A stretch of 64,000 nucleotides of DNA from Iris pallida (GCA_029216955.1 JANAVB010031417.1:21403438-21467437), one strand, 5' to 3'; numbered from the stretch's first letter, positions 39,405 to 51,284 are shown. The notes: generated from the letters alone by a model not told the origin. Translations and numbers: made by a program.

Positions 39405-40263
39405 ATTGTATGCATTGCACTTACACTTGTTATCGTGTCATTTATTTCACTTATTCTCGATTGATTGCTTGCTTGTATAGTTTCTCGTGTCGGGTGAGGG
39501 ACGTTCTAGAGACATGTGATGGACTAATATTGGACAAATCTTGCCTGATAGCATACTCTGTATGCCTGAGTCCATTTCGTGCGTGACTGATAGCATTGTC
39601 GTCAGACATGCCTGATTATTGCGTGACTGTTAGCATTGTCATTAGACATGCCTGATTATTCGTGACTGATAGCATATTTTATATGCCTGATTATATATTA
39701 GTCTCCACATGTTGATAACGTCCAATTGTACATGTACACATAGTTAGTGCATATTTATATTATATTCTATTGTTTCTCTGTTCACTTCTACTTGCTACAT
39801 TGCACCATTCCATTGATCTTCCGTGGTGAGTTATATTGAGTATATTGTGCTTTGCTCCATCCTGACTGGACTGTTGATTACAGGTGATCCTCTAGATGAC
39901 TATGCATTACAGATGGATGGCCCAGCAGTGGAGCACACTCCTGATGCTACCGAGGGACGGGACTATATTCCTGGGATGTAGATAGATTGATGTATAGGAT
40001 GTTCTTACTTTGTATGGATATAGCATGCCTAGTGTTAGCCTTACTTTTACATTACCGGCTTTGTACCCGGTCATTCATGTAAAGGCTGTAATAACTGCTG
40101 GATAGTGGATTGCTGTGATAGTTGGTGTAGATTTCGAGATTAGATGCTGTGATGAGATTATTCTTGTTAATTGATGATTAGACGGTTCACTACCACTGTC
40201 AACGACAGTGTAGGCCGGGCATGTATCGACCCGTACCCGATTATTCGGAAGCGGGGCGTGACA
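39405..40263 (+). repeat. 3' LTR of element A, second part
   Basis: This resumes the A LTR after element B. Bases 39405-39506 match 5404-5505 of the left LTR, and the rest (39507-40263) has no partner because the left LTR lost it. It ends GGGGCGTGACA followed by the element's target duplication TCCTC. U5 stem-loops are at 40190-40213 and 40237-40248. Confidence 0.9.
40190..40248 (+). promoter_or_regulatory. Two U5 stem-loops in the element A LTR
   Basis: Stem-loop 1 (40190-40213) pairs CTAC.CACTGT with ACAGTG.TAG. Stem-loop 2 (40237-40248) pairs CCGA with TCGG around TTAT, whereas C, D and B have CCCAA/TTGGG at this place. The foot of stem-loop 1 is 50 bases from the LTR end, as in C and D. 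Confidence 0.6.
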
Positions 40264-40300
40264 TCCTCTCCCACGGACACACACACACACGGACACACAT

Positions 40301-40393
40301 CGTGTCCCCAAAGACTCGTGCCCATTGGATTCGTGTCCCCAAAGACTCGTGCCCATTGGATTCGTGTCCCCAAAGACTCATACCCATTGGATT
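40301..40393. repeat. Three 31-bp tandem repeats in CACTA intron 1
   Basis: The unit starts CGTGTCCCCAAAGACTCGTG and ends CCCATTGGATT, with three copies in a row and one further partial CGTGTCC. It lies 37 bases right of the end of element A and is followed by more ACAC/GACACG-rich sequence to about 40500. Confidence 0.92.
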
Positions 40394-40623
40394 CGTGTCC
40401 AGTTTTGGATGTGTTGAGTTTGGTTTATTTTTGGACACATTGTGTCGAGTATTTGGACACGAGTTTGGTTTGGGAGACACGTACACACATGACACTTGTA
40501 TATGCACACTTGACACTATACACTCTCTATCTCTCTAGTATATAAATGCATAAATTATTGAATGTATATATTGTGTCCCCTTGGTTATAGCCTAGTATAT
40601 GTAAATATCTTAACCTATATATG

Positions 40624-40666
<43 letters not shown>

Positions 40667-40767
40667 AATATATAGGTAGTTGTGTAATTGATGGCTTGTT
40701 TAGATGTGGTAGTGTGGTAGTATGGTAGTGTGAGTGTGAGTGAAGAGGGATATTGAGATAAGTGTTA

Positions 40768-40770
<3 letters not shown>

Positions 40771-40848
<78 letters not shown>
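40771..40848. repeat. (TG)39 microsatellite in CACTA intron 1
   Basis: This is an uninterrupted 78-bp TG run. A shorter TA run lies at 40630-40663, and CA/TA-rich sequence at 41390-41540. Confidence 0.97.
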
Positions 40849-40850
<2 letters not shown>

Positions 40851-40877
40851 AGTGAGAAAGGTGAAAGGGATTTAAAT

Positions 40878-41285
40878 ATGTATCCATAAGTTAGTATCCT
40901 AAGTTAGATATTTAGGATAGTATCCTAGGCACTAATTTAATATCTTGTTTAGGATGTTAGTATCCTAGAGTTAGATAGGTGAGTTAATATCTTAGGATAC
41001 TAGAAGTTAGTATCCTAGATAGGTTAGTTAGTGTCTTGGATAGGTTAGTTAGTATCCTATTTATCCTATATAAGTTAGTATCCTAAGTTAGATATCTTAG
41101 GGTAGTTAGGTTATACTAGTATCTTGAGGGTATCAAGATAATAGGATATTAGGATATGGGCTAGAAGTTAGTACCCTAAGTTAGTACCCTAAGTTAGTAT
41201 CTTGGCTAGAATTTGGTATCCTAGGATATTTAGATATCCTAGTATCTTAAGAGTATCCTAGATTAGTCTATGGTAATAGGATACC
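40878..41285. repeat. Degenerate TTAGTATCCTA repeat region
   Basis: About 400 bp are made of variants of TTAGTATCCTA(A/G) and GTTAGATA at irregular spacing in both orientations (for example CTAGGATA and AGGATACTA). It resembles an eroded short-period satellite. No coding potential is seen. Confidence 0.7.
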
Positions 41286-41290
41286 CTATA

Positions 41291-41324
41291 GGGGGGAGGG
41301 GGGAGGGGGGAGGGGGCAGGGGAC
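41291..41324 (+). other. G-quadruplex-forming run
   Basis: Five G-runs of four to six bases separated by single bases (GGGGGGAGGGGGGAGGGGGG followed by AGGGGGCAGGGG) satisfy the usual G4 pattern several times over. In the CACTA transcript the run would be in intron 1 on the sense strand. Confidence 0.75.
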
Positions 41325-41611
41325 AGGACCCTAACCCTATTTCGGACACGACTCTGTGACACAGGACACATGACACAGGACACAGGACACACACACACAC
41401 ACACAATACATACATATATACTTATATATATAAATACACATATCTACATATATACATGTATATATATACTCACACACTTACATACACAAATACATATATA
41501 AATATATATATATATATATACAATGTATATACACACAAGTACACATATATGTACAATCAAAAATTTATTTGAAATTTATTTTAAGAATCTGAAATGTTGA
41601 CGATATATACC

Positions 41612-41987
41612 CAAGGTTCACAATATCGGTATCGGAATCGGTATCGGACTATTCCTTTGAGTATTGGTATCGGCGATATCGGTAGTATCGGCGGCATCGT
41701 ATCGGAGTATCGGACTTTGGTATCGGAAAACAAATAATTATTAATAAATTATTTACATTTAAAAACATATATTTTATACATTTAGGCATAATTTTAAGTA
41801 TTTCAGCGTTATTTCTTAGTAGTTTTGAAATTATATGAAATACTAGTCACCCTTACCGATTGGTTTTGCCGAATTGACCGGAACAAAGACCCCCAATGTC
41901 GGTATCGGTCAGTATCGGATCGGAACATGCCAAACCGTATCGGTATCGACCGTATCGGATCGGTATCGACCGATACTTTAAACCATG
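41612..41987. mobile_element. hAT-type MITE, 376 bp, with 8-bp target duplication
   Basis: The left end is CAAGGTTCACAATATCGG and the right end, read on the other strand, is CATGGTTTAAAGTATCGG, an imperfect 18-bp inverted repeat. The flanks are the perfect 8-bp duplication TATATACC (41604-41611 and 41988-41995), which points to the hAT superfamily. The interior is rich in GGTATCGG/CCGATACC repeats and has no transposase, so it is non-autonomous. It sits in CACTA intron 1. Confidence 0.85.
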
Positions 41988-42034
41988 TATATACCATGGT
42001 TTTGCCTTTTAGTTGCAGGAATATAAGAGGGTGA

Positions 42035-42201
42035 CATGGTTGTCACATTAAGGGTCTTTGAGGAGGTGACATGTTGTGAACATATATATCCTTATAGTTC
42101 TCCTACGTAATGTTAAAGAAAATCCGTAGGAGAACTATATATAAGGATATATCTTTTCGCAATATGTCATCTTGTCAAAGACCCTTAATGTACCAACCAT
42201 G
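42035..42201. repeat. Short foldback element in CACTA intron 1
   Basis: The left arm from CATGGTTGTCACATTAAGGG to TTCTCCTACG pairs with the right arm from CGTAGGAGAACTATA to TTAATGTACCAACCATG. The arms are about 70 bases around a loop of about 17. Pairing is imperfect but extends almost to the tips. It may be a foldback MITE. I see no clear target duplication. Confidence 0.75.
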
Positions 42202-42333
42202 ATATCCGCGGTATTGGTATTTAGATACCAATAGTGATAAGGTAAAGGGTACCAACTTAAGGTATTGGTATTGGGATACCAATAACGATAAGGTAAAGGG
42301 TACCTTGGTAGCTAATGACTAGAAATAGGATAT

Positions 42334-42516
42334 TTGACTTAGATTTGACCTTGTTTGACCAAGGTTGACTATTTTGACTAAAAGTCAAAGTAGAGTCAAC
42401 ATTTGACCTAGATTGGACTAAGAGTTGACAAAGTCAACTATAGGTCAACCCTTGACCTAGTTTGACCTAGTTTGACTTTGTTTGACTTAGCTTGACCTTG
42501 TTTGACTTTGTTTGAC
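42334..42516. promoter_or_regulatory. Cluster of 18 TTGAC motifs
   Basis: I count 18 copies of TTGAC or GTCAA in 183 bases, many as TTGACC or TTGACT, the core of the W-box bound by WRKY factors. They are arranged as degenerate GTTTGACCTA repeats just upstream of the TNP2 coding region. Similar clusters lie in solo LTR G (47707-47967) and, smaller, in D (12600-12645). Regulatory function is inferred. It may simply be a short-period repeat. Confidence 0.55.
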
Positions 42517-42647
42517 TTAGTACAACCTAGTTTAACCTAGATTGCATATCATTGTTATTAGTAACTGTCCGCTACTAATGTGTGTCCCATAATAAGACAT
42601 AATATACGAATTTGTGCCTGTTGGATAATGGGTGTCCATCTTTGCAG

Positions 42648-45274
42648 AATTATTTCCAAATGGATATGAATTACTACTTGCGGAATCGTTCATGGATGTA
42701 CAATCGTCGTCCTGATGATATCTGTGGTGTGCGGGATGAATACATAGCGGGAGTAGAGCAGTTCCTGCAGTTTGCTAAGGCGTTCCCTCAGTACATGGAC
42801 GTCACCAAAATTAAGTGTCCGTGTGTGAAATGTCATAACGTGAAATATTATCCAGAAGTGGAAGTGACATATTATTTGTACTCAAGGGGTTTCACGCCTA
42901 ATTACTATCAGTGGACCGCACACGGAGAACTTGTGTCTTTAGCATCAGAGCCGGAGCCTTATGTTGAGCCGTATATGCATGCGGAACCTAATTTTGTTTC
43001 AGATAATCATGCATACGACGACGGGTGCGTCAACATAGTTTTCGACGCTGCAGGGCCTAGTTTTGTTCATGATGCACCTGAGGAGGCACCGAACGCCGAT
43101 GCTGCACAGTTCATGGAGTTGCTGGAGAATGCAAGGACTCCATTGTATCCTGGTTGTGAGGATCATTCACCGTTGGAGGTGGTTACAAGACAGTTGAGCA
43201 CTAAGTCAGATTTTAATATGTCGCAAGAATGCTACAACCGAGTGTTGGAGTTGATTATATAGATCTTGCCGGCGGGTGCTAAGTTGCCTAAAGACTTCTA
43301 CCGGTCTAAGAGGATGTTGAGATCGCTCTGGAAGGGATACGAGAAAATCGATTCCTGTCGCAATGGGTGCATGCTGTACTACAAAGACGACAAGGATGCA
43401 GATGTGTACAGATTTTGTGGTGCTGATCGCTATAAGACAACTAATACAGGAAGGTCTACCGGTGCAAGAAGACCGACCGATTCAATGCACTACTTGCCTT
43501 TAACGCCGCGGTTGCAAAGATTATTTATGGTAAAAGAGACGGCCGAAAATATGAGTTGGCACATGCGAGAACAGATTGAAAGAGTGTTGGATCACCCATC
43601 CGATGGAGAAGCGTGGAAGCACTTTGATCGAGTGTATCCTGATTTTGCTTCAGATCCGCGTAATGTCAGGTTGGGACTATCTTCTGACGGTTTTACTCCT
43701 TTTGGTCATTCGGGATCCCAGTATTCGTACTGGCCTGTGATTGTCACTCCGTATAACCTACCGCCTTGGATGTGCATGAAGACTCAGTACATGTTTCTAA
43801 CCGTTATAATTCCTGGTCCGAACAATCCCAAGAGGAACATTGACGTGTACTTACAACCTTTGATAGATGAGTTGAATCAGTTATGGGAAGTAGGTGCTAA
43901 CACGTACGATGTTTCTAGGAAGCAGAATTTTCAGTTGAAGGCAACCCTTATGTGGACCATCAACGACTTTCCGGCCTATGGAATGTTATCTGGATGGAGC
44001 ACTCATGGCCGTCTCTCATGTCCGTATTGCATGGACCGTAGTAAGGCTTTTCGTTTGAAACATGGAGGGAAACCGTGCTTCTTTGATTGTCATCGGCAAT
44101 TTCTGCCAAAAGATGATCCGTTCAGAAGGAACAAGAATGCATTTCATGCCGGCGTTGTAGAGAAGGGTGATCCACCGCCAAGGTGGTGTGGAGCCACGAT
44201 ATGGAAGGAGGTTAAAAATTTTCCAAGTGCTATCGAAGATCCTACAACTGGGTACAAGTGCGATGGATTTGGTAGAGATCATAACTGGACAAAGAGGAGC
44301 ATATTCTGGGATCTGCCATACTGGAGTACCAATCTGATCAGACATAATCTTGAGGTCATGCATAGTGAGAAGAATGTGTTTGATAACATAATTAATACTG
44401 TGATGGACGTAAAGGGAAAAACGAAAGACAATTCCAAGGCCAGGTTGGACTTAGAAGAAATATGCAAACGCCCTGCGTTGCATTTGATACTGCAGAATGG
44501 AAAACAGTTCCTGCCGAAGTCAATTTTCTCGTTGGACAAGGAGGATAAAGTGAGACTTTGTCGGTGGATCCAGGGCCTAAAATTTTCAGACGGATATGTG
44601 TCAAATCTGAGAAGATGTGTCGATCCGAAGGAAAACAAATTAACGGGTATGAAGAGCCACGACTGTCACGTATTCATGGAGAGGTTAATTCCGATTGCAT
44701 TTCGGGAATTCTTACCGCAGGCAGTTTAGGATCCATTGACTGAGCTTAGCATATTCTTCAGGGATCTTTGTTCTAAGAAATTGCTCGTTGATCGTCTAGA
44801 AAAGCAAGAGAAGGACATTGCGGTAACACTATGCAAGCTAGAGAGGGTGTTTTCTCCTGGATTCTTCGACTCTATGGAGCATTTGTCGATTCATCTGTCC
44901 TATGAGGCACGTGTTGGTGGACCCGTCGAATATCGATGGATGTACCCGTTCGAGCGACATTTGAATCACCTAAAAAGAAAGATAAAAAATAAGGCACGGG
45001 TCGAGGGTTCTATTTGTGAAGCCTATGTTCTCGAAGAGATTACAAACTTTTGTTTGATGTATTTCAAGCCTCATGTTGCAACTAATAGAACGAGAGCTTC
45101 CAGAAACGACGACGGAGATCATGAAAGTAATGATACAATACTGAAGGCATTCAATGCTCCAGAAAAGCCATCGGGTAAAATGAAGAAGAGATATCTGAAC
45201 GATGATGAGCTAAGGGCTGCTCAGGTGTATGTATTACTCAACTGCGACGAGGAGAAAGTAGAGAAACTGGAGGG
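42648..45274 (+). pseudogene. CACTA transposase TNP2, main coding exon
   Basis: TNP2 is the catalytic transposase of CACTA elements and acts on the terminal repeats in the nucleus. The exon starts after acceptor TTTGCAG, with ATG at 42660 (MDMNYYLRNRSWMY). Residues about 1-85 form the transposase-associated N-terminal domain, with KCPCVKC cysteines. Residues about 280-530 form the TNP2 core (LGLSSDGFTPFG; SCPYCMDRSKAF; HNLEVMHSEKNVFDN). Residues about 690-800 correspond to DUF4218 (ELSIFFRDLCSKKL; SIHLSYEARVGGPVEYRWMY). Stops TAG at 43260 and TAG at 44727 (probably Trp) interrupt an otherwise continuous frame. The exon ends at a good donor (GAGG|GTAAGTAAAT). The N-terminal, core and DUF4218 order is that of plant TNP2 proteins. 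Confidence 0.93.
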
Positions 45275-45354
45275 GTAAGTAAATAATACGTCTACATTAT
45301 TTTAATAGTGTTGATTATTATACTATTACATTAATTGCACGATGTTGTTTTTAG

Positions 45355-45454
45355 CATATTTAATGATGATGTGAGGTCCGGTATGCCACACATAACAGAA
45401 GAAGAACTAGAACAAAAAATGTGACATTATTTTCCATCATGGTTGAGTGCATAT
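45355..45454 (+). pseudogene. TNP2 exon 3
   Basis: It lies between acceptor GTTGTTTTTAG and donor ATAT|GTAAGA. It continues the TNP2 frame (IFNDDVRSGMPHITEEELEQ ... PSWLSAY), which is the usual linker between DUF4218 and DUF4216 in CACTA transposases. A TGA at 45422 replaces what is probably an Arg codon (CGA). The introns on either side are about 80 bases each. Confidence 0.8.
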
Positions 45455-45538
45455 GTAAGACTTCAGAACTCTGTAATTACCTTTCTGTATATGCACTTGA
45501 TTGAGAATGAGCTTAATTGCTTCTTTCGTGGTATTTAG

Positions 45539-45588
45539 GTCGATCGTTCATACGCAAGACTTGAGAATGAGTCTATTAGAACGCTAGC
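45539..45588 (+). pseudogene. TNP2 exon 4, part before solo LTR G
   Basis: It follows acceptor GGTATTTAG and encodes VDRSYARLENESIRTLA. It is cut after CTAGC by solo LTR G and resumes at 49214. With one CTAGC removed, the frame runs on without a break. Confidence 0.85.
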
Positions 45589-46192
45589 TGTCACCCCCAG
45601 TTTTCAAATTAGGGGTATTTTCATCATTTTCAAGTTTTATAAATTTTTTTGGAATTTTATTTGATTTTATATGATTTTTAGTAATTTATTTGAGTCGGTT
45701 TGAATTTTATCCAATTCGGACTCAATTTGGAGACCCGGGTAGCCTGGACCCTAGTGGGACCCACATACTAGCTGGGCTTGGCCCACATGCCATCATAATT
45801 AGGCTAGAAATCATAAACCCAACTTCCATGGCTTAATTAGTCATTTTAGAGACTTAATTAGTCAATTAGAAACAAACCGAAACAAACCGAACCAAACCGA
45901 ATTCAAATTAGACCAAACTAAGTCTATTGGGTTTGGGGCTTATTGGATCCAACTCAAACCCATTCCCTCACCCCCTTGGCCGGCCAAGAGAGTCTCCCCC
46001 CCCCTTTCTTCTTCATTAAGTAAACATCTCTCTCTTTCTCAAAATTCCTTTCCTTCTCCCAAGCTCTTCCCTACAAGGAAACCTATTTTAGGTATGTGAT
46101 TTCTCCCCAATTTACTATTCTTTTCCATTTATTGCTTTTACAATAAATGATGAGAAGGGAATTCTCCACCATTTGTCATGTGTGTGTGTGGT

Positions 46193-46963
<771 letters not shown>

Positions 46964-47706
46964 TAGATAGATAATAAGTTAGTTAGATAAGTAGAAGTTG
47001 AGAAGAAGGATTAGTAGAATAGGAGGAATAAGAAGAAGAAGAGAATTAGAATTAGAAGAAAGAATGAGAAAGAAGTTGGTGAAGAAGAAAATTAAGAGAA
47101 GTTAGAAACTAGAAGGGGAATAGGAAGGAGGAGTTAGAAGAAGAAATTAGAGGAGAAATATGAAGAAGAAGTTAGAAGAAGAAGTTAGAGGAAGAGTTAA
47201 GGAAGAGGATTAGAATAAAGAGCTAGAAAGGGGAGTTTTTAGGAGAAGTCGAGTTAGAGGGCGAAATCGAGTTCCGAGTATCGGATCGCGACGAAACTTG
47301 ACGTAGGCCTAGGATACGTGAATTAGATTTTGCGGGTAGGCTTCCGAGTTGAAATCGGAGTCGTAGGGCGCCGGTATCGCGCCGTATCAGTGCGTATCTT
47401 GAAATATTCAAGATATCTGCAACGGGCCGTAAGGTGGACTAGACGTCCACTTTATCTAGGTATTTTGGTAGGTAACGAACCTATAGGCTAGTATCCTACT
47501 ACCCTAGGGAGCACGGGTCAAAATATCAAGCGTAGGTAGGCTAACTAGATAATCGCCGAAGGTAGAATTTTATCCTTTTTAAGGGTAAAATAGGGAATTG
47601 GCCCATGGCCAAGATTTGAGTTTCCAAGTCCAAGATGGACTTGGATATGGATTGTAGAGGTTGATAATGAGTAGAATTAGCCGTCTAAATCTAGTCTTGG
47701 ACCCGG

Positions 47707-47967
47707 TTGACCACGGTTGACTTTTTAGACTAAAAGTCAACTATGGGTCAACACTTTACCCAATTTAGTTCCAAATTCCATTTAACTTGGACAGTTGACT
47801 AAAAGTCAACTATTAGTCACCAGTAACCTAGGGTTGACCTAGGGTTGACCTAGAGTTGACCCGTTGACCAAAAGTCAACGGTAAGCCAGTTTTCTACCTA
47901 GTTTGATTCAGATTGACTTCTAATGTTCTCCCATGACCAAGATTGACCCGACTAGACATGTCTTGAC
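47707..47967. promoter_or_regulatory. Cluster of 14 TTGAC motifs in solo LTR G
   Basis: There are fourteen TTGAC/GTCAA cores in 261 bases, several as paired GTTGACTAAAAGTCAAC, a small inverted repeat. The arrangement resembles the cluster in CACTA intron 1 (42334-42516). Confidence 0.5.
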
Positions 47968-49213
47968 CTAGAATGACTAAATAGGATTTAATTTGATTTA
48001 ACTTTACTTCCTAAACATAGTATTGATACGTCTTATTCTCTATAGGTCCTCGAGACACTGCAGTTGATCCGGTCGACATATTTTATCATCTTACATGCGA
48101 GTACATTCTGTGATACTTATTCCCAATTTATGATAACTGTTATGATTCATGTACTTAGTGTTGATATGCTTATTCCTGACACATGGTTCTCACGGATTAG
48201 TATTCCTGGATCCCGACGAAAGATGTTTCTCCTTCTTAGGTTGGGATGTATTGTGCAAGCTTCCTTGTAGCTCTTGCTCAATATATGGTCACTGATTCTA
48301 GAGAAGGTTAGTTACCTTCTCATTAGAATCCTGTGCAGTGACGTGTCCTGTTTGGATCCATTCTACCAGTTGGGGTAGGGGGAGTAGTAGCGTATGCCTG
48401 TGATCATATTCCCTTGCATTCTTGAACAGTGTGAATCATATACCGCACTTATAACTTGCCAGGCCGATTCTCGACAGGTACCCAAGCCGATCACAAGCCG
48501 AAACTACTACTCACACACATTGGATATATAGTTTACCTTGATTTGTGTACATGCCATGATCCCGTTCTATTTTCTTGTTCTAGCTCTAGCTCTACAGCTT
48601 ACCATGCCATGATACATACATGTACACTCCATGATTTATTGTATATGCTCTATTTACAGTCTTATAGCTTTTATTCTATCTTGAGATCTGTTATGAGATA
48701 TATGTACTCGTTCTATCCTGACTGGACTGTTGATAAAATATTACAGATGCCGATGAGGGAGATTGTAGTACCTACTACGGTCCGGACGATGTAGTGGGCC
48801 TAGACTTGGTCCAGCAGGGCGTAGCTCCGCCTGACGAGACTATACCACTTGTTTAGTTAGAGTAGGTCTTTGTACTGGACTTTGTCTCCAGTTACTTTTG
48901 AGACTGTACTTTTGGACTGTATTAGTGACTGGACTTGTATATTATTTGTATTGGACTTGACAGGTTATATTTTATCGTCTTGTTGTCTTTGTCTTTCAGT
49001 CTTTACTTATCATCTTAGAGTTGTGATTGAGCACTTATATATATTCATTGCTTGTCCTCCGTTCGAAGTTGACCATATTCTCGACAGGTTTTGTTATATA
49101 TATAAACTGTTGTCAAACTAGAAAATCTACAGCGTTCCACGCTATTTTTCCGGTGAGGGCTGGGCATTGTCGCGTCACGTGCCCTTTTAGCGGGTGCGGG
49201 TCGTGACACTAGC

Positions 49214-49895
49214 CAAGAGACCAATTTATGCTGCAAAAATATGGCCAAGCTACTGTGTTAATGGGTTTAGGTTCAAGTCAATAACTTGCCCGATCAGAGA
49301 CAACTTTATGGATCTCGACTCCACCAAAAACAGCTGTTTGTGTATCAGATCTTTGAACTACAAAGATGTTGATGCGGGCAATGATTTCTATGGCGTGCTA
49401 CAGGAGATCGTGGAGCTGACATATAGTTATGGAATAGAGCCTGCTAAGATTGTGTTATTCAGGTGTGATTGGTTCGATCCGATTGAAGGTCAAGGTTGGA
49501 AAGTAGACAAGCACGGTCTTGTTGATATAAACTATCGGCGTCGATATCAAGCCTATGAACTATTTGTCCTATCAAGTCAGGCTCAGCTCGTATACTTCAC
49601 AAGTTATCCTAAACGGGGAACAACAAGGTCGGACTGGTGGGCAGTATGCAAAACCAAATCTTGAAATGCCTTTGAGGTTGATGATATAGCTTATCAACAT
49701 GATGAACTACCTCTTGTTACAAATATTATAGAAGTGGACACGACGGAAGTTCCTCATTACACATCTAATTGTGTAGAAGAAGTAGAATTATCTGAAGAGG
49801 AAGATGCAGATGAAAGTGAAGATGTAGAGGAGGAAGAAGAAGAAGAAGAAGAAGATGAGCTAAACGAACTAGAAGAATTTTCAGAAGAGGATTAA
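49214..49895 (+). pseudogene. TNP2 exon 4, C-terminal part (DUF4216) with acidic tail
   Basis: This completes the TNP2 protein. The DUF4216 domain covers roughly 49230-49660 (YCVNGFRFKSI; DSTKNSCLCIRSLNYKD; FYGVLQEIVELTYS; VLFRCDWFDPIEGQGWK; YELFVLSSQAQLVYF). A TGA at 49662 (probably Arg CGA) truncates it. Beyond this the frame stays open to the natural stop at 49893-49895 and ends in a strongly acidic tail with a run of nine Glu. The gene carries four in-frame stops in all (43260, 44727, 45422, 49662) and one insertion, so this copy cannot make full-length transposase. Confidence 0.9.
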
Positions 49896-50028
49896 AATCT
49901 GTGATGTCTATCATATAAATATGTATTTTTGTAATAATAAATCTGTGACACTTTAGTGACACTTTTATCTGTGACCATGATATTTTTCAAAAATCTGTGA
50001 TGTCTATCATATAAATATGTATTTTTGT
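49895..50028. repeat. 38-bp direct repeats between the two CACTA genes
   Basis: AAATCTGTGATGTCTATCAT and the 18 following bases occur at 49895-49932 and again at 49991-50028, 96 bases apart. They lie in the gap between the TNP2 stop and the TNPA-like ATG. This may include the TNP2 3' end or an intron of a shared transcript. Confidence 0.9.
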
Positions 50029-50054
50029 TTTATTGTCATATGTTATTATCAGGT

Positions 50055-50443
50055 ATGACTAGACCAGGAGGACGACGCGGAGGATTTTACATTAGACAGT
50101 CCCGTCAGCCTCGGTCTGGGGATGGAGAGGGCAGTTTCGTACCCTCATCATCATCTCCGAGTACGCCAGTGTACCGTTCTGTTCCCGGTCCATTACCGGG
50201 ACAGGGCAGTTCCAGCAGGTTGCCGACTCCTCCTTCGTCGTCCAGCCTTCCTGATCCCGCGTCCAGCATCCCTGATCCCCCGTCCAGCATTCCTCCTGTC
50301 GACGGCTCAATGGGGGGAGCCGACGCCGAGCATATGGACGACAGCGATCAGACTGATCCTGCCCAGACAGGAGGTGAGAGCGACCCTCCATGCGCTCCCC
50401 CGGGCGAGACACGTATGGAGATTTGAACGGACGGGCCAATGAA
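50055..50443 (+). pseudogene. TNPA-like CACTA gene, first coding exon
   Basis: ATG at 50055 starts a Gly/Arg-rich N-terminus (MTRPGGRRGGFYIRQSRQPR) and a long Ser/Pro-rich segment. An acceptor-like TTATTATCAG ends two bases before the ATG. The untranslated exon near 3504 could therefore be joined here, as in En/Spm where TNPA and TNPD come from one transcription unit. TGA at 50424 is probably a former Arg codon (CGA). The donor GAA|GTAAGT closes the exon at 50443. The phase does not match the next exon, so either a small indel has occurred or my junction is wrong. Confidence 0.6.
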
Positions 50444-50537
50444 GTAAGTTAATTAATTAATATATATTTCTCAAATGATTATATGTACATATATATTCAT
50501 AAAAAATTATTATTGTATTGATATCGGCCTTCTGTAG

Positions 50538-51180
50538 TACAGAGACAGCTGGGGGTATTTCTGAGGCAGAACTATGGTGGGCCTTGGATTAACTACTCAG
50601 ATGCTCCCGCAGATAGGAAGGCCTTTTGGTTCGCCCACTTCAAGGTAAAATTTTTGTTTATTTTAAATTTTAATAATCATTTGTGTATATTATACAACTT
50701 TTGTATTTTACTTTTTGTAGAGGACCTATTTCTATCCACCACACCGGGCGGCGAGGGTTGAGGGCCAATTTTTTGCCGTCGCAGCCAAGCTCATCCGTGA
50801 TGCGATCCACGACCAGAAGTGTCGTGATCGCTCCGGAGAGCCGATTCATGGTTGGATCACGCCAGATCAGTGGGCTGCGATGAAGGCTAGATTCAGCGAG
50901 CCCAAGTACCAGGAGCGGTCTGACAAGGCCAAGGTGGCACGGTCGAGCGCCGGTAAGTGGTATGGTGGCTCCATTCCGATGACGGAGCATTTTCGTCGTC
51001 TGGTACGTTTTCTATGACGGACATTAATTTATATATAGTTCGATAGAATGTTTAATACTAATAATAGATAATATATTTTAACAGGTAAAAAAGGGTGAGG
51101 ACCCGAACATGGTGACCGTCTTCCTGGTCACCCATCGGAGGGCTGGAGAGTTCATTGACGAGAGGGCGATGCAGGCATAT
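50538..51180 (+). pseudogene. TNPA-like CACTA gene, exons 2-4 (plant transposase Ptta/En-Spm type)
   Basis: There are three exons. Exon 50538-50644 encodes QRQLGVFLRQNYGGPWINYS. Exon 50721-51003 encodes RTYFYPPHRAARVEGQFF ... TPDQWAAMKARFSEPKYQ ... GGSIPMTEHFRRL. Exon 51085-51180 encodes EDPNMVTVFLVTHRRAGEF and IDERAMQAY. Junctions TTTGTAG|AGG, CTG|GTACG, AACAG|GTA and TAT|GTACG are in phase. The pattern of a Trp-rich start, KxxF...KYQERSDKAK, GGS, then THRR...DERA matches the Ptta/En-Spm transposase domain. In En/Spm this protein is the DNA-binding partner that recognises the subterminal repeats. The family call is from motif pattern. Confidence 0.75.
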
Positions 51181-51284
51181 GTACGTTCAATTCTTTATAT
51201 TAATTTACTATAATTTAGAAAACAGAAAAATAGATATCAATATAGACTTTAGCAAACACTTACACGTTAGCAAACATGTTCTAG

